Below, one piece after another: positions 34,701 to 41,947 of a stretch of DNA of 64,000 nucleotides (the stretch's first letter is position 1; each line of letters begins with the position of its first letter). A program made the position numbers and the translations under genes. Source of the DNA: Alphaproteobacteria bacterium (lineage in GTDB: Bacteria; Myxococcota_A; UBA796; GCA-2862545); contig JACKET010000006.1 of the NCBI GenBank assembly GCA_020632875.1, positions 248,001 to 312,000 of the forward strand, written 5' to 3'. The notes beneath the pieces were generated by a model that saw only the letters and a program-made list of their open reading frames with translations, was not told where the DNA came from and ran no database searches.

Positions 34701-35119
34701 CCATCGAGCGCTTTCGTGCCATCGAGAGCCTCGACTTCGCGTTCCCGTCGGTGAACCTCGGCATCCTCGATGTCGCTGCCGAGCGCTACGACGGCGCCAT
34801 CCAGCGGATGCAGCCGCTGCTCCTCCACCTCCGACGCCAGCCGAACGACGTGCTCTTCACGTACACGCACATGGTGCTCATGGCCGCGCTGGCAGGGCAG
34901 GGCGACCACATGGCCGCAGCGGGCTCGCTGGCCATCGTGCGCGCGCAGGTCGCGGGGTCGGGCCTCGTCGACCCCGATCTGGCCGAGATGGCGGAGCAGA
35001 CGGCGCGGCTGATGAAGGGCCACGGGTGGAGCGAGGCCCGCGAGGCGCTCGAGCTGGCCATCGCCCAGTACGACGCGTCCGGTCGGAAGGACGACGCCGC
35101 GCGGCTGCGGGGCGAGTAA
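31706..35119 (+). CDS. Ser/Thr protein kinase fused to AAA ATPase and TPR array
   Basis: 1137 residues. The N-terminal kinase (5-280) has LGQGAMGVVY, VAVK (Lys37), catalytic HRDIKLQN (Asp138), DFG (169-171) and GTPQFMAPE. A STAND-like AAA_16 ATPase starts near 360 (FVGREAECDRLW) with Walker A GPSGIGKT (391-398) and Walker B VLVVLDD. The C-terminal half is TPR-like (for example YDRALTLAQRAARAFRAAGD). No membrane segment. The layout is typical of myxobacterial PKN-AAA-TPR regulators and of STAND-type switches that oligomerise on ligand binding. The start follows AAAGGA. It is divergent from the CHAT-like protein, a likely partner or substrate. Confidence 0.93.
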   Translation: MSARLGPFLLQDPLGQGAMGVVYRARHAEQGVPVAVKVDLASADPRANAAFLHEVQITAALDHPNVVMILDHGVVDGAASRATDGALVEGARWLAMELAPGGTAASKAPKTWQGVMHLMKGTLAGLAHAHARGVVHRDIKLQNLLLAGDEGSVASAPKTLIDSRVVVSDFGVSDMSDSPLLHSDAPIGTPQFMAPELIEGRWRDQGPWTDLYAVGVLLYLLTVRDFPFKGADRFETYRAHLEQPIPPFVPLMAVPEGLGDLVTALLSKAPGGRPEFAAEVQRALDGLGLPALGPEETTDFDETYAATVVTVPELPMQTTRSYATRSRGTLAEVPLLHGGRRRNSRMEGAGLALFGLRSVPFVGREAECDRLWNELVGVRTRQRARAVFLQGPSGIGKTRLAEWVAQRTHELGVAQTLRAHHEPGAPPGQGLVAMLRRELGTGGLDAAALERRLADRFGDVRFDLRALAATLEPTLYERPPSSAAELRQLVIAVLAELSATRPVLVVLDDVHYDLAALELVDSLLVTQELQPRPLLVVGTLRTEELVDVPEIEALLEELDEDPHLSRITLEPLDPAGRRRLIRSLLGLSGALAERIEERTQGNPLFAKQLIGAWVEQGVLRPGENGFELAPGHTGDLPSDVEEVWRSRLTDALAGAPPADVEALQVAAAWGSEVVDAYWRGACDVLGLAPSDRLFDTLRKRHLIHLEDPRGARWRFVHAALRELLVAAAKEAGSWRRHNLGIAVWLRESEAPVSAAQQARHFIEAEVWDEAIEPLCNAIHDQTDTGDHRSADLVDSLRDAIVRLGLDERSPEWAELRILESVRARARGKLDDAEEIAIETAKAAVANEWGLEIQGRSLREAARASWANGDYDRALTLAQRAARAFRAAGDAVRTADCEAVEGNVLVAKGRFDEAEPLYAHVIEVFEERAPERVPSAMLAMVRLNQLRGDISRTAAWLGETRSRAEPMGLQMALAVCANLAGELARAAGDVDAAAAHYREAIERFRAIESLDFAFPSVNLGILDVAAERYDGAIQRMQPLLLHLRRQPNDVLFTYTHMVLMAALAGQGDHMAAAGSLAIVRAQVAGSGLVDPDLAEMAEQTARLMKGHGWSEAREALELAIAQYDASGRKDDAARLRGE

Positions 35120-35164
35120 GCCGACCCCCGGCGGCCGAGTTGCGGCTATGCTGCGGGCATCCCC

Positions 35165-35491
35165 ATGCCCGACATTCCCGACGTCCCCGATCCCTCCGCC
35201 ACCGAGCCGCCGCAGCGCTTCGAGTCGAAAGAGAGCGACCGCCTGCGCCAGCGGGTGTTCGAGGTCGTCGCGAGCGAGTCCGACACGCGTGGCATCGACC
35301 TCGACCCCGAGCCATCGGAGTGGCCGCGCGAGCCCGACAAGCAGGTCGTGGCGTTCGACCCCGAAGAAGAGTCCGGCGGTAGCGGATTCGTCACGCTGCT
35401 CGTGGCGGCGTTCGCCTTCATGCTCGGCATGGGCGTCGTCGCGGTGATCGGCAGCGTGTTCCTCGGCATCCTCGTCGTGCTGCTCTTCTGA
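35165..35491 (+). CDS. small acidic tail-anchored membrane protein
   Basis: 108 residues. An acidic, Pro-rich soluble part (1-72) ends in a single long hydrophobic segment (FVTLLVAAFAFMLGMGVVAV to the C-terminus), suggesting tail anchoring or a hairpin. It lies 45 bases after the kinase-AAA-TPR gene and may be cotranscribed. No family recognised. Confidence 0.68.
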   Translation: MPDIPDVPDPSATEPPQRFESKESDRLRQRVFEVVASESDTRGIDLDPEPSEWPREPDKQVVAFDPEEESGGSGFVTLLVAAFAFMLGMGVVAVIGSVFLGILVVLLF

Positions 35492-35494
35492 GCG

Positions 35495-35968
35495 TCAGCG
35501 GGGCGTCGAGCACCAGTCGAAGTCGGTCGCCCCGTCGCGCGCGGCCACGACGAGGTCGAGCCGCGGGAAATAGGCCTCGCAGCCGCCCGCGATGGCGTCG
35601 AGCCGGTGGAAGCGGAGCTGGTCGCCATCGCGCCAGGCCGAGTACTGCGGGGGCTCGTCACAGCCGCCGTCGACCCACGGATGCATGAACACGACCTCGG
35701 TGTCGAGGTCGACGGGCTCGGGCAGCTCGACCGACCACGCGAGGACGAACGCGTCCCACGCGGCGGCCTCGGTGAACACCTGCGTGGGCTGCTCCGGGGC
35801 GGCGTCGTCGAACGCGTCGCCGCCGAGGAGGAGCGTGCGGACGGTGACCTCGGCCCCGCCCGGGAGGCACGTGGGCGGCCCGACCCACGCATCGGTGTCG
35901 GTGTCGGCAGGGGTGGAGACCCCCGCCTTGCAGCCGAGGGCGACGAGGGAGATCAGGGCGAGTCGCAT
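35495..35968 (-). CDS. lipoprotein, family unknown
   Basis: 157 residues. MRLALISLVALGCKAGVSTP has a lipobox (VALGC), followed by a short ADTDTDAW linker. The mature domain has paired Cys (PPTCLPGG, DGGCDEPP, AGGCEAYF, DWCSTPR). Segments such as AAWDAFVLAW and VVFMHPWVDGG recall small 'protease-complex inhibitor-like' lipoproteins, but I do not assign a family. It ends four bases after the convergent gene. Confidence 0.75.
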   Translation of the reverse strand: MRLALISLVALGCKAGVSTPADTDTDAWVGPPTCLPGGAEVTVRTLLLGGDAFDDAAPEQPTQVFTEAAAWDAFVLAWSVELPEPVDLDTEVVFMHPWVDGGCDEPPQYSAWRDGDQLRFHRLDAIAGGCEAYFPRLDLVVAARDGATDFDWCSTPR

Positions 35969-36046
35969 GCAGGCTCCGGTGGGGTCGGGGTGGTCAGGGG
36001 CGCCGCGTGAGTCCATCATGTCGGTATCCCGAACCCGGGTCGACCG

Positions 36047-37129
36047 ATGCTCTTCGCCCTGCTCGCCTGCGCTCCGACCGGGTCGCTCCCCGAGCCCGAC
36101 ACCCGCTGCGATGTCGCGTCGTGCCCCGAGATCGCCGTCGACGGCGACCCGCCGGCCGAGTCGGGCTTCCGGGGCTACGGCGACCCGTCGTTCGCCCGCG
36201 ACCCCGAAGACGGCTCGCTGTGGATGGCGTATTCGTGGCTCGACGCCGGGACCGACCCCGCCGACCACCTCGTGCGCACCCACCTCGCGCAGCTCGAAGA
36301 TGGGGCGTTCGTGTACCGCGGCACCGCGAACACGGCGCAGCGCGGCACCCACCCCGAGAACCGCCGCGACGGCTGGACGCTCCACGAGGTCCCGACGCTC
36401 GTGCGCCGCGCAGACGACTGGGCCCTGTGGACGCTCGACTACTTCGAGCCCAGTGGCACGGCCTTCGAGCGCGGCGACTTCCGCATCGCGCTCGCCACGG
36501 CCGACTCGCCTGCACGCCTCGACGCGGGGGTGCCCGTGCTGCGCGGCACGGTCGCGCCGAACGCGATCGGCGGGGTCGATGCGCGGGACCTCGGTCTGAA
36601 CGAATGCGCCGTGCTCACCGAGCCCGGCGCGCTCACCCACGACGGGGCGACGTGGCTCGCCGCCACCTGCCTGCCCGTCGGGATCTTCGGGGTGGAGTAC
36701 CGCCGCTCGCGGCTCGTGCTGTTCCGCTCCGACGGCGAGGCGCTCGAGCCCGTGGGCGACCTGCTCGACGGCGAGGACGCGCGGGCGTTCGGCGCGAAGT
36801 CCCTGGAGCAGGCGCAGCTCGCCGTGGCGCGCGACGGCACCGTGCTGCTCGTGGTCACGCCGCTCGGGGTGCGGTCCGAGCAGGTCCACGAGGGCTGCAT
36901 GGTGCTCGAGATCGAGGACCTCGCGGCGGCGCGCCTCCGCCGGAACGACGACGGCACACCGTTCGTCCGGCACTACGCGACCGGGCCCGACGACGTGTTC
37001 GGGCCCGGCCTGTGCACCTATGACACCGGATTCGACGGAGGGCTCGTGATGGTGCTCACGCGCTTCGACCTCGAAGCCGACCCTCCCGACCTGCGCTTCT
37101 CGATGCACGCGACGGGCGTGCACCCGTAG
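36047..37129 (+). CDS. lipoprotein with predicted five-bladed propeller (glycosidase-like fold)
   Basis: 360 residues. MLFALLACAPTGSLPEPDTR puts the lipobox Cys at residue 8; an in-frame stop at 36008-36010 and the absence of any other start codon fix this N-terminus. The body begins with FRGYGDPSFARDPEDGSLWM, like the first blade of GH43/GH32-type propellers, and similar blades recur (VPTLVRRADDWALWTLDYFE, GALTHDGATWLAATCLPVG, QLAVARDGTVLLVVT). No catalytic acidic triad was assigned, so enzymatic activity is uncertain. Confidence 0.72.
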   Translation: MLFALLACAPTGSLPEPDTRCDVASCPEIAVDGDPPAESGFRGYGDPSFARDPEDGSLWMAYSWLDAGTDPADHLVRTHLAQLEDGAFVYRGTANTAQRGTHPENRRDGWTLHEVPTLVRRADDWALWTLDYFEPSGTAFERGDFRIALATADSPARLDAGVPVLRGTVAPNAIGGVDARDLGLNECAVLTEPGALTHDGATWLAATCLPVGIFGVEYRRSRLVLFRSDGEALEPVGDLLDGEDARAFGAKSLEQAQLAVARDGTVLLVVTPLGVRSEQVHEGCMVLEIEDLAAARLRRNDDGTPFVRHYATGPDDVFGPGLCTYDTGFDGGLVMVLTRFDLEADPPDLRFSMHATGVHP

Positions 37130-37132
37130 CGG

Positions 37133-38200
37133 TCAGCTCGGGTCGGGCGCCGGGGTCTTCGGGCCGCTCGGCGGCAGCTCGGGCTTCGCGATGTAGGCCT
37201 TCGGCAGCTCGCCGGTGAGGGAGTCGAGGAACGCCACGATGTCGGCGACCTGCGCGTCGGTCAGCTCCTTGCCGAGCTGGTGCCACGCCATCTTCCGCAC
37301 GGCATCGTCGAGCGTCGCGACGGAGCCGTCGTGGAACCAGGGGCCGGTCTTCGCGGTGTTCCGGAGGCTCGGCACCTTGAACATGTAGCGGTCGGCCTCG
37401 TTCTGCGTGAGGTCGAAGCGGCCCTGGTCCGCCGTCTCGTACGGCTTCACGAGCCCGAGCTTCTGGTACATGTGGCCACCGAGCGCCACGCCGGAGTGGC
37501 ACGTCACGCACCCCGTCTCGACGAACGTGTCGAGGCCCTGCTTCTGCTGGGCGGTCAGCGCGTCTGCATCGCCGCCGAGGTACGCGTCGAACGGCGCCGG
37601 CGTCACGAGCCCGCGCTCGAAGGCGCCGATGGCGGCCGCGACGTGGTCGTACGTGATCGGGTCGGCGTCTCCGGGGAACGCCGCCGCGAAGCCCGCCTCG
37701 TAGCCCGGGATCGTCTTCAGCACGCCCACCACGGTCTCGCCGTCGGGCATCGCCATCTCGACGGGGTTGAGGACGGGGCCCTTGGCCTGCTCCTCGACGT
37801 CGGCCGCGCGGCCGTCCCAGAACTGGGCGACGTGGAGCGCCGCGTTGTAGGACGTGGGGCTGTTGCGGCCGCCGCGCACGCCTTTGTGGCCCGGGCTCGT
37901 GGGCTCGTTGTCGACGCCCCAGGCGTCGAGCGCGTGGCAGCTGTTGCACGCGATGTCGTGGTTCTTCGAGAGCCGGGCGTCGTAGTAGAGCTGGCGTCCG
38001 AGGTCGATCATCGCCGCGGGTGGGACCTCGCCGCGATGCATGTGCTCGGGCAGCGGTGCGAACAGCGCTGCGTGCTTCACCGCGTCGCCGCTGGACTTCT
38101 CGGCGGTCTTCGGCGCGGGCTCGGGAGCGGGGGGAGCCTCGGTCCCACACGCGGTCAGCGCGAGGGCGAGGAGCAGGGAGACTCGGGAGACGGTGGACAT
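37133..38200 (-). CDS. di-heme cytochrome c peroxidase (MauG/CcpA family), lipoprotein
   Basis: 355 residues. MSTVSRVSLLLALALTACGT has a lipobox (LTAC), so this is a membrane-anchored periplasmic enzyme. Two c-type heme sites are visible, CNSCH (first, high-potential or peroxidatic) and CVTCH, with GRNSPTSYNAALHVAQFWDG and VPSLRNTAKTGPWFHDGSVA typical of the family. It reduces hydrogen peroxide with electrons from small cytochromes. The ATG follows GGAGGAG. A 12-base palindrome lies 32 bases upstream. Confidence 0.93.
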   Translation of the reverse strand: MSTVSRVSLLLALALTACGTEAPPAPEPAPKTAEKSSGDAVKHAALFAPLPEHMHRGEVPPAAMIDLGRQLYYDARLSKNHDIACNSCHALDAWGVDNEPTSPGHKGVRGGRNSPTSYNAALHVAQFWDGRAADVEEQAKGPVLNPVEMAMPDGETVVGVLKTIPGYEAGFAAAFPGDADPITYDHVAAAIGAFERGLVTPAPFDAYLGGDADALTAQQKQGLDTFVETGCVTCHSGVALGGHMYQKLGLVKPYETADQGRFDLTQNEADRYMFKVPSLRNTAKTGPWFHDGSVATLDDAVRKMAWHQLGKELTDAQVADIVAFLDSLTGELPKAYIAKPELPPSGPKTPAPDPS

Positions 38201-38231
38201 GGTCGTTCTCCTCCAGGGAGGGGTTCGACCT

Positions 38232-38243
38232 CCATCTAGATGG
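38232..38243. promoter_or_regulatory. palindrome upstream of the cytochrome c peroxidase gene
   Basis: CCATCTAGATGG is a perfect 12-base palindrome 32 bases upstream of the ATG at 38200. A second imperfect dyad, CCCATCGCTTCGATAGGG, lies at about 38273-38290. Either could be a redox-regulator operator. Confidence 0.35.
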
Positions 38244-38301
38244 GGTCTCCGCATAGCGACCAAGACAGAGATCCCATCGCTTCGATAGGGGAAAGCTATG
38301 G

Positions 38302-38751
38302 CTACTCGAGGTCGACCACGCCGAGGGTCCGGTCGTCGTGGAGCTGGAGGTCGCCCTCGGACGCGAGCACCTCGAGGATGACGGTCTGGCCGATGACCGT
38401 GTCGGCGCTCGGGATGTCGAACACCACGCGGTCGCCGAGCCGCTCGAAGCCCTCGTCGCCGAACGGGCGCACCAGCGCTTCGCTCAGGAAGGCCTCGGTC
38501 GTGTAGCTGATGACGGCGCCGTCCACGTCGGTCGCGCGGTACTGCAGGCGCACGCCGTCGGGCCCGAAGCCACCGAAGCGGAGCGCGGTGTCGACGTGCC
38601 AGCCGCCCTGGACGCCCTGCACGAGCTCGATGGTGCCGGCGTCCTCCAGCGGCTCGAACGCGGAGAGGCCGGTGCCGAGCTCGATCCAGGGATCGTCGCC
38701 ACCCTTGCATCCGGCGAGGATCGAGAGCACGACGAGGGCGGTGGGGCGCAT
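38302..38751 (-). CDS. small lipoprotein, family unknown
   Basis: 149 residues. MRPTALVVLSILAGCKGGDD has a lipobox (LAGC). The mature domain is beta-rich: GGWHVDTALRFGGFGPDGVR, YRATDVDGAVISYTTEAFLS and a C-terminal VILEVLASEGDLQLHDDRTL. Probably an immunoglobulin-like beta-sandwich. It is the gene upstream of the peroxidase in the same direction and may be cotranscribed. Confidence 0.75.
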   Translation of the reverse strand: MRPTALVVLSILAGCKGGDDPWIELGTGLSAFEPLEDAGTIELVQGVQGGWHVDTALRFGGFGPDGVRLQYRATDVDGAVISYTTEAFLSEALVRPFGDEGFERLGDRVVFDIPSADTVIGQTVILEVLASEGDLQLHDDRTLGVVDLE

Positions 38752-38811
38752 GGGACCTCGGACACGAGCGGTCCGCACGGATATATCCGCCGGGCGGAGC
38801 AGGAGGCTCGG

Positions 38812-39633
38812 ATGGTGGTGTGGATGCTGGCGGCCTGTGCGCCCGGGGACGATCCCGACGCCTCCACGGTGCCCGAAGACCCGATGGGTCGCCTCGTCAT
38901 CGCCGAGCTGTACTACTCCGGCGCCGCGCCGGCGGCGGGGCAGGACCACTACTTCTCCGACCAGTTCGTGAAGCTCGGCAACGCGTCCGACGTGCCGATC
39001 GACGTGGGCGGCGTGCTGCTGGGCGACGTGTACGGCCTCGCCGGTCCCATCAATCCCGGCGACGCGCCCGACAGCTTCGCGTCGGACGACCCCGACCACG
39101 TGTACCTCGAGAACGTCTGGCGCATCCCCGACGGCGTCGTGCTCGAGCCGGGCGACACGCTCGTCGTCGCGCACGACGGCACCAACCACCAGCCGGTGTC
39201 GCCCGTCGATCTCACTGGCGCCGACTTCGAGACGTTCGTGGCCGACAGCGGGGGAGACGAGGACTACCCGCTCGTGCCGAACCTCGAAGAGGTGCACTTC
39301 ACGGGCGGCTACGACTGGCTGATCACGGTGTTCGGCCCCAGCGTGGTCGTGCTGGCCGCCGACGCCGAGCTCGTGCGCGAGAACACGGGGTTCGCGCGCC
39401 TCCGCAAGGCGCCGGTCGCCGCCGTGATCGACGGCATCGACACCGTGATGGACGCCGACAGCGGCGGCTACAAGCGGCTTCCCGACGCCGTCGACGCGGG
39501 CTTCGTGCACGTGTCGGGCACGTACGTCGGCGAGTCCGTCCGCCGCGTGCGGGTCGGCGGCACCTGGCAGGACACCGACGACACCACCGCGGACTTCGAG
39601 CGCTCGACCGAGCCCGCGCCCTACGGGCCCTGA
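38812..39633 (+). CDS. DUF4876-like lipoprotein
   Basis: 273 residues. MVVWMLAACAPGDDPDASTV has its lipobox Cys at residue 9; AGGAGG (38801-38806) lies five bases upstream of the ATG. The domain begins LVIAELYYSGAAPAAGQDHY, then FSDQFVKLGNASDVPIDVGG and a GLAGPINPGDAPDSF segment, resembling DUF4876/lamin-tail-like surface proteins. Function unknown; probably a surface beta-sandwich lipoprotein. Confidence 0.78.
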   Translation: MVVWMLAACAPGDDPDASTVPEDPMGRLVIAELYYSGAAPAAGQDHYFSDQFVKLGNASDVPIDVGGVLLGDVYGLAGPINPGDAPDSFASDDPDHVYLENVWRIPDGVVLEPGDTLVVAHDGTNHQPVSPVDLTGADFETFVADSGGDEDYPLVPNLEEVHFTGGYDWLITVFGPSVVVLAADAELVRENTGFARLRKAPVAAVIDGIDTVMDADSGGYKRLPDAVDAGFVHVSGTYVGESVRRVRVGGTWQDTDDTTADFERSTEPAPYGP

Positions 39634-39636
39634 CGG

Positions 39637-40185
39637 CTACTTCTTCTTGCCGCCGCGCTTCACGAGGTTCTCGAGCAGCTTCCGGCTCATGCCCGTGAAG
39701 GCCGAGATGCGCGAGAGGCGCTCCTCCTGGTAGGCCAGGTTGATCGTCATCAGCGCGAGATCGAGCACCTTCACCAGGCTGTCGAAGTGCTGGAGGGCCT
39801 CGTTGGTGTTGCCCATCTCTTCGATGATCGCGGCGCGGCCGCCGAGCCGCAGGGTCGTCGTGACTCCCTCGACGTACTCGGGGTTGATGTTGTTCGTGAC
39901 GTGCACGTCGCCGATCTTGAACTGGCGGTCGAAGAACGGACGGCCGTACTCGCCGTCGAACAGCTGGCCCATCCACGCGATGTGGGTGCGTTTCAGGGCC
40001 TCGACCCGCCCGTCGATGATCTTCGCGGTCGACGGCATGGCGCCGAGCTGGTCGTAGAACGCGTTCGTGATGGCGGCACCGTGCTTCGCGAAGACGGGCG
40101 CCAGGGCCTTCAGGCGGGCCGCGTCGCTGTCGTCGAACGAGAGGAAGTCCTTCATCGCGTTGTAGGTGTCGAAGAGCTCATCCAT
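39637..40185 (-). CDS. protoglobin (globin-coupled-sensor type globin domain)
   Basis: 182 residues with a single sensor-globin domain and no output domain. Helices around RTHIAWMGQLFDGEYGRPFF and FKIGDVHVTNNINPEYVEG match the protoglobin/GCS family; His95 in IGDVHV is the expected proximal heme ligand. The Lys-rich C-terminus (VKRGGKKK) may mediate contacts. It would bind heme and sense O2, NO or redox state. It is the last gene of the MglA-roadblock operon, 17 bases after the PP2C-like gene. Confidence 0.9.
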   Translation of the reverse strand: MDELFDTYNAMKDFLSFDDSDAARLKALAPVFAKHGAAITNAFYDQLGAMPSTAKIIDGRVEALKRTHIAWMGQLFDGEYGRPFFDRQFKIGDVHVTNNINPEYVEGVTTTLRLGGRAAIIEEMGNTNEALQHFDSLVKVLDLALMTINLAYQEERLSRISAFTGMSRKLLENLVKRGGKKK

Positions 40186-40202
40186 CGGGGACTCCAGGTT
40201 TT

Positions 40203-41414
40203 TCAGAGGGTTGCGAGAAGCAGGGCGATGCCCACGAGGACGGCGGCGACGACGGCGACGCCGCCACCCAACGCGAGCAGCGAGAGGGGCAGCGCCGAAC
40301 GCGCCGCGACCGAGCGAGCCGGAGCGTCCTCGGGGAGGGCGGAGGGCGCTCCGTCGACCGGTGAGGCATCGTTCGCGGCGACGAGAGGCGCACCGGCCGG
40401 CTCGCACTGGGGGGCTGGCTCCGCGAGGTCGTCGGGCGGGGGGACACGGAGGGGCACCTCGGTCTCCGCTGTGGGCGGGTCTTCGGGGAGCTGGGTGGGC
40501 ACCGAGTCGAGCAGCTCGCCGTCGTGGTGCAGCGCCCACGAGTCGCGGTCGGGTGCGAACGCAGGCGTCGCGTGGTCGATCTCGAGCTCTTCCGAGATGT
40601 CGGCGATGAGCCCCTCGAAGTCGGCCAGGAGCGAGGCGTCGAGCGCTGCGGGGCGCTCGTCCTCGAAGGTGGGGCTCGCGTGCCAGTCGACCATCGCGAC
40701 GGCCACGTCGCCGACCCCGTCGCGCAGGTGCAGCACGTCGCACAGCGCCTGGGCGGCCTCGTCGGGACGGCCGCCGGCCACGATCGGCGCGAGCGCCTGG
40801 ATGGACTCGAGACCTGCGGGGGGCGCGGTGCACAGGAACAACCGGTCGCCAGGAGCGAGCTCGATGGGGACCTCGGTGACCCGCACCATGATGGGCTGGC
40901 GCTCGTCGCCCTCGATGCGGGCTCCGATCCACGGCACGTCGCCGCGCACGTGGCGCCCGAGGATCGAGCGGCGGCTCGTGGCGCGCCGGCGTTGTGCGCG
41001 GGAGGCGAGGGAGTCGGGAAGCGCCTGCACGAGGCAGTCGAGCGTTCCGTCGCGGAACAGGTAGACCGACCCCTCTCCGGTGTGCGCCATCCAGGCGCGG
41101 CCCTGGCGCACCGTGCAGCACACGAGGGTCGCGCGACCATCGATTCCGTCGGTGAGGGTGTCGCGGATCGCGCGGTCCAGACGCCGGATCAGGCGCCGGA
41201 GGTCCTCGGTGGGGTCCTCCAGCGGCACCGCCTGGCGGAGCTCTGCCTTCGCCGCGTCGCGGGCGAGCGCCGCGAATCGCGGGTCGAGGCTGCGCTGGCC
41301 GGCCGAGGGCCCGACGGCGACCACCCGGAAGGAACCCGCGAGGTAGTCGCCGGCCACCACGCCCTGTTCGGACGCGCCCAGCTCCCACGGGTGACCCCTC
41401 CGGGTCGTCTCCAT
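40203..41414 (-). CDS. degenerate PP2C-family (PPM) phosphatase, tail-anchored
   Basis: 403 residues. The PPM fold is visible (about 20-265): ATLVCCTVRQGRAWMAHTGE, GSVYLFRDGTL, IELAPGDRLFLCTAPPAGLE and VGDVAVAMVDW. The metal-binding motifs are altered: the usual LCSDGL reads LCTAPPAGL and the C-terminal DN is GD, so it is probably a pseudophosphatase. An acidic Pro-rich linker (300-375) leads to a C-terminal membrane helix (SLLALGGGVAVVAAVLVGIA). A GTG at 41420 overlapping the HU-like gene stop is an alternative start. It may scaffold phospho-signalling in the MglA operon. Confidence 0.75.
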   Translation of the reverse strand: METTRRGHPWELGASEQGVVAGDYLAGSFRVVAVGPSAGQRSLDPRFAALARDAAKAELRQAVPLEDPTEDLRRLIRRLDRAIRDTLTDGIDGRATLVCCTVRQGRAWMAHTGEGSVYLFRDGTLDCLVQALPDSLASRAQRRRATSRRSILGRHVRGDVPWIGARIEGDERQPIMVRVTEVPIELAPGDRLFLCTAPPAGLESIQALAPIVAGGRPDEAAQALCDVLHLRDGVGDVAVAMVDWHASPTFEDERPAALDASLLADFEGLIADISEELEIDHATPAFAPDRDSWALHHDGELLDSVPTQLPEDPPTAETEVPLRVPPPDDLAEPAPQCEPAGAPLVAANDASPVDGAPSALPEDAPARSVAARSALPLSLLALGGGVAVVAAVLVGIALLLATL

Positions 41415-41416
41415 CG

Positions 41417-41947
41417 TCACGCCCACCGCCTGCGGGCGACCAGCCCCAGGAAGTGCGTGTCGACCTCCTTGCCGACGCTCTGGTGCCACGTCCGCGAGAC
41501 CTGGTCCCAGTGCGAGCCGAACGCCTCTGCACACCGCTCTTCGACGGCCTCGGGGGCGAGGTCGCTCGCGATGCCGCTCGGCGCCAGGCCCTTGTGGTAC
41601 AGGTCGAGGTCGTCGATCAGCGTCTCGGCGAGGCGCCACGCGCGCTGGTGCGTCTCGGACCGCCAGCTCTCGTCCGAGGCCAGGGCCTCGCGGAGCGTGG
41701 TGGACGGCTTGAAGCGCGGCACGAAGTGCCCGCCGATCCACATCCGCCGCTTGTCCGAGATGCCGCGCACGACGCGGCCCTTCGACCAGCGGCGCTCCAG
41801 CGTCCCGAGGCCGCGGAGCGCGACGCTGTCGCCCGAGGCCAGGCGTTCCCGCGCGACCTCGACGAGTGCGACGAGCACGGCGCGGGTGGTGTTCTGGTTG
41901 ACTCCTGCGCGCTCCGACACGGCGCGCACCAGCTCGGTCCAGCTCAT
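41417..41947 (-). CDS. HU/IHF-like DNA-binding protein with C-terminal extension
   Basis: 176 residues, about twice the usual HU length. The N-terminal 90 residues follow the HU fold: LVRAVSERAGVNQNTTRAVL, then SGDSVALRGLGTLERRW, an arm region KGRVVRGISDKRRMW and VPRFKPSTTLREAL. The extra domain (about 92-176: SWRSETHQRAWRLAETLIDD, FGSHWDQVSRTWHQSVGKEV) is helical and unrecognised. The ATG overlaps the preceding stop (ATGA). It presumably binds or bends DNA as part of the MglA-roadblock operon. Confidence 0.85.
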   Translation of the reverse strand: MSWTELVRAVSERAGVNQNTTRAVLVALVEVARERLASGDSVALRGLGTLERRWSKGRVVRGISDKRRMWIGGHFVPRFKPSTTLREALASDESWRSETHQRAWRLAETLIDDLDLYHKGLAPSGIASDLAPEAVEERCAEAFGSHWDQVSRTWHQSVGKEVDTHFLGLVARRRWA

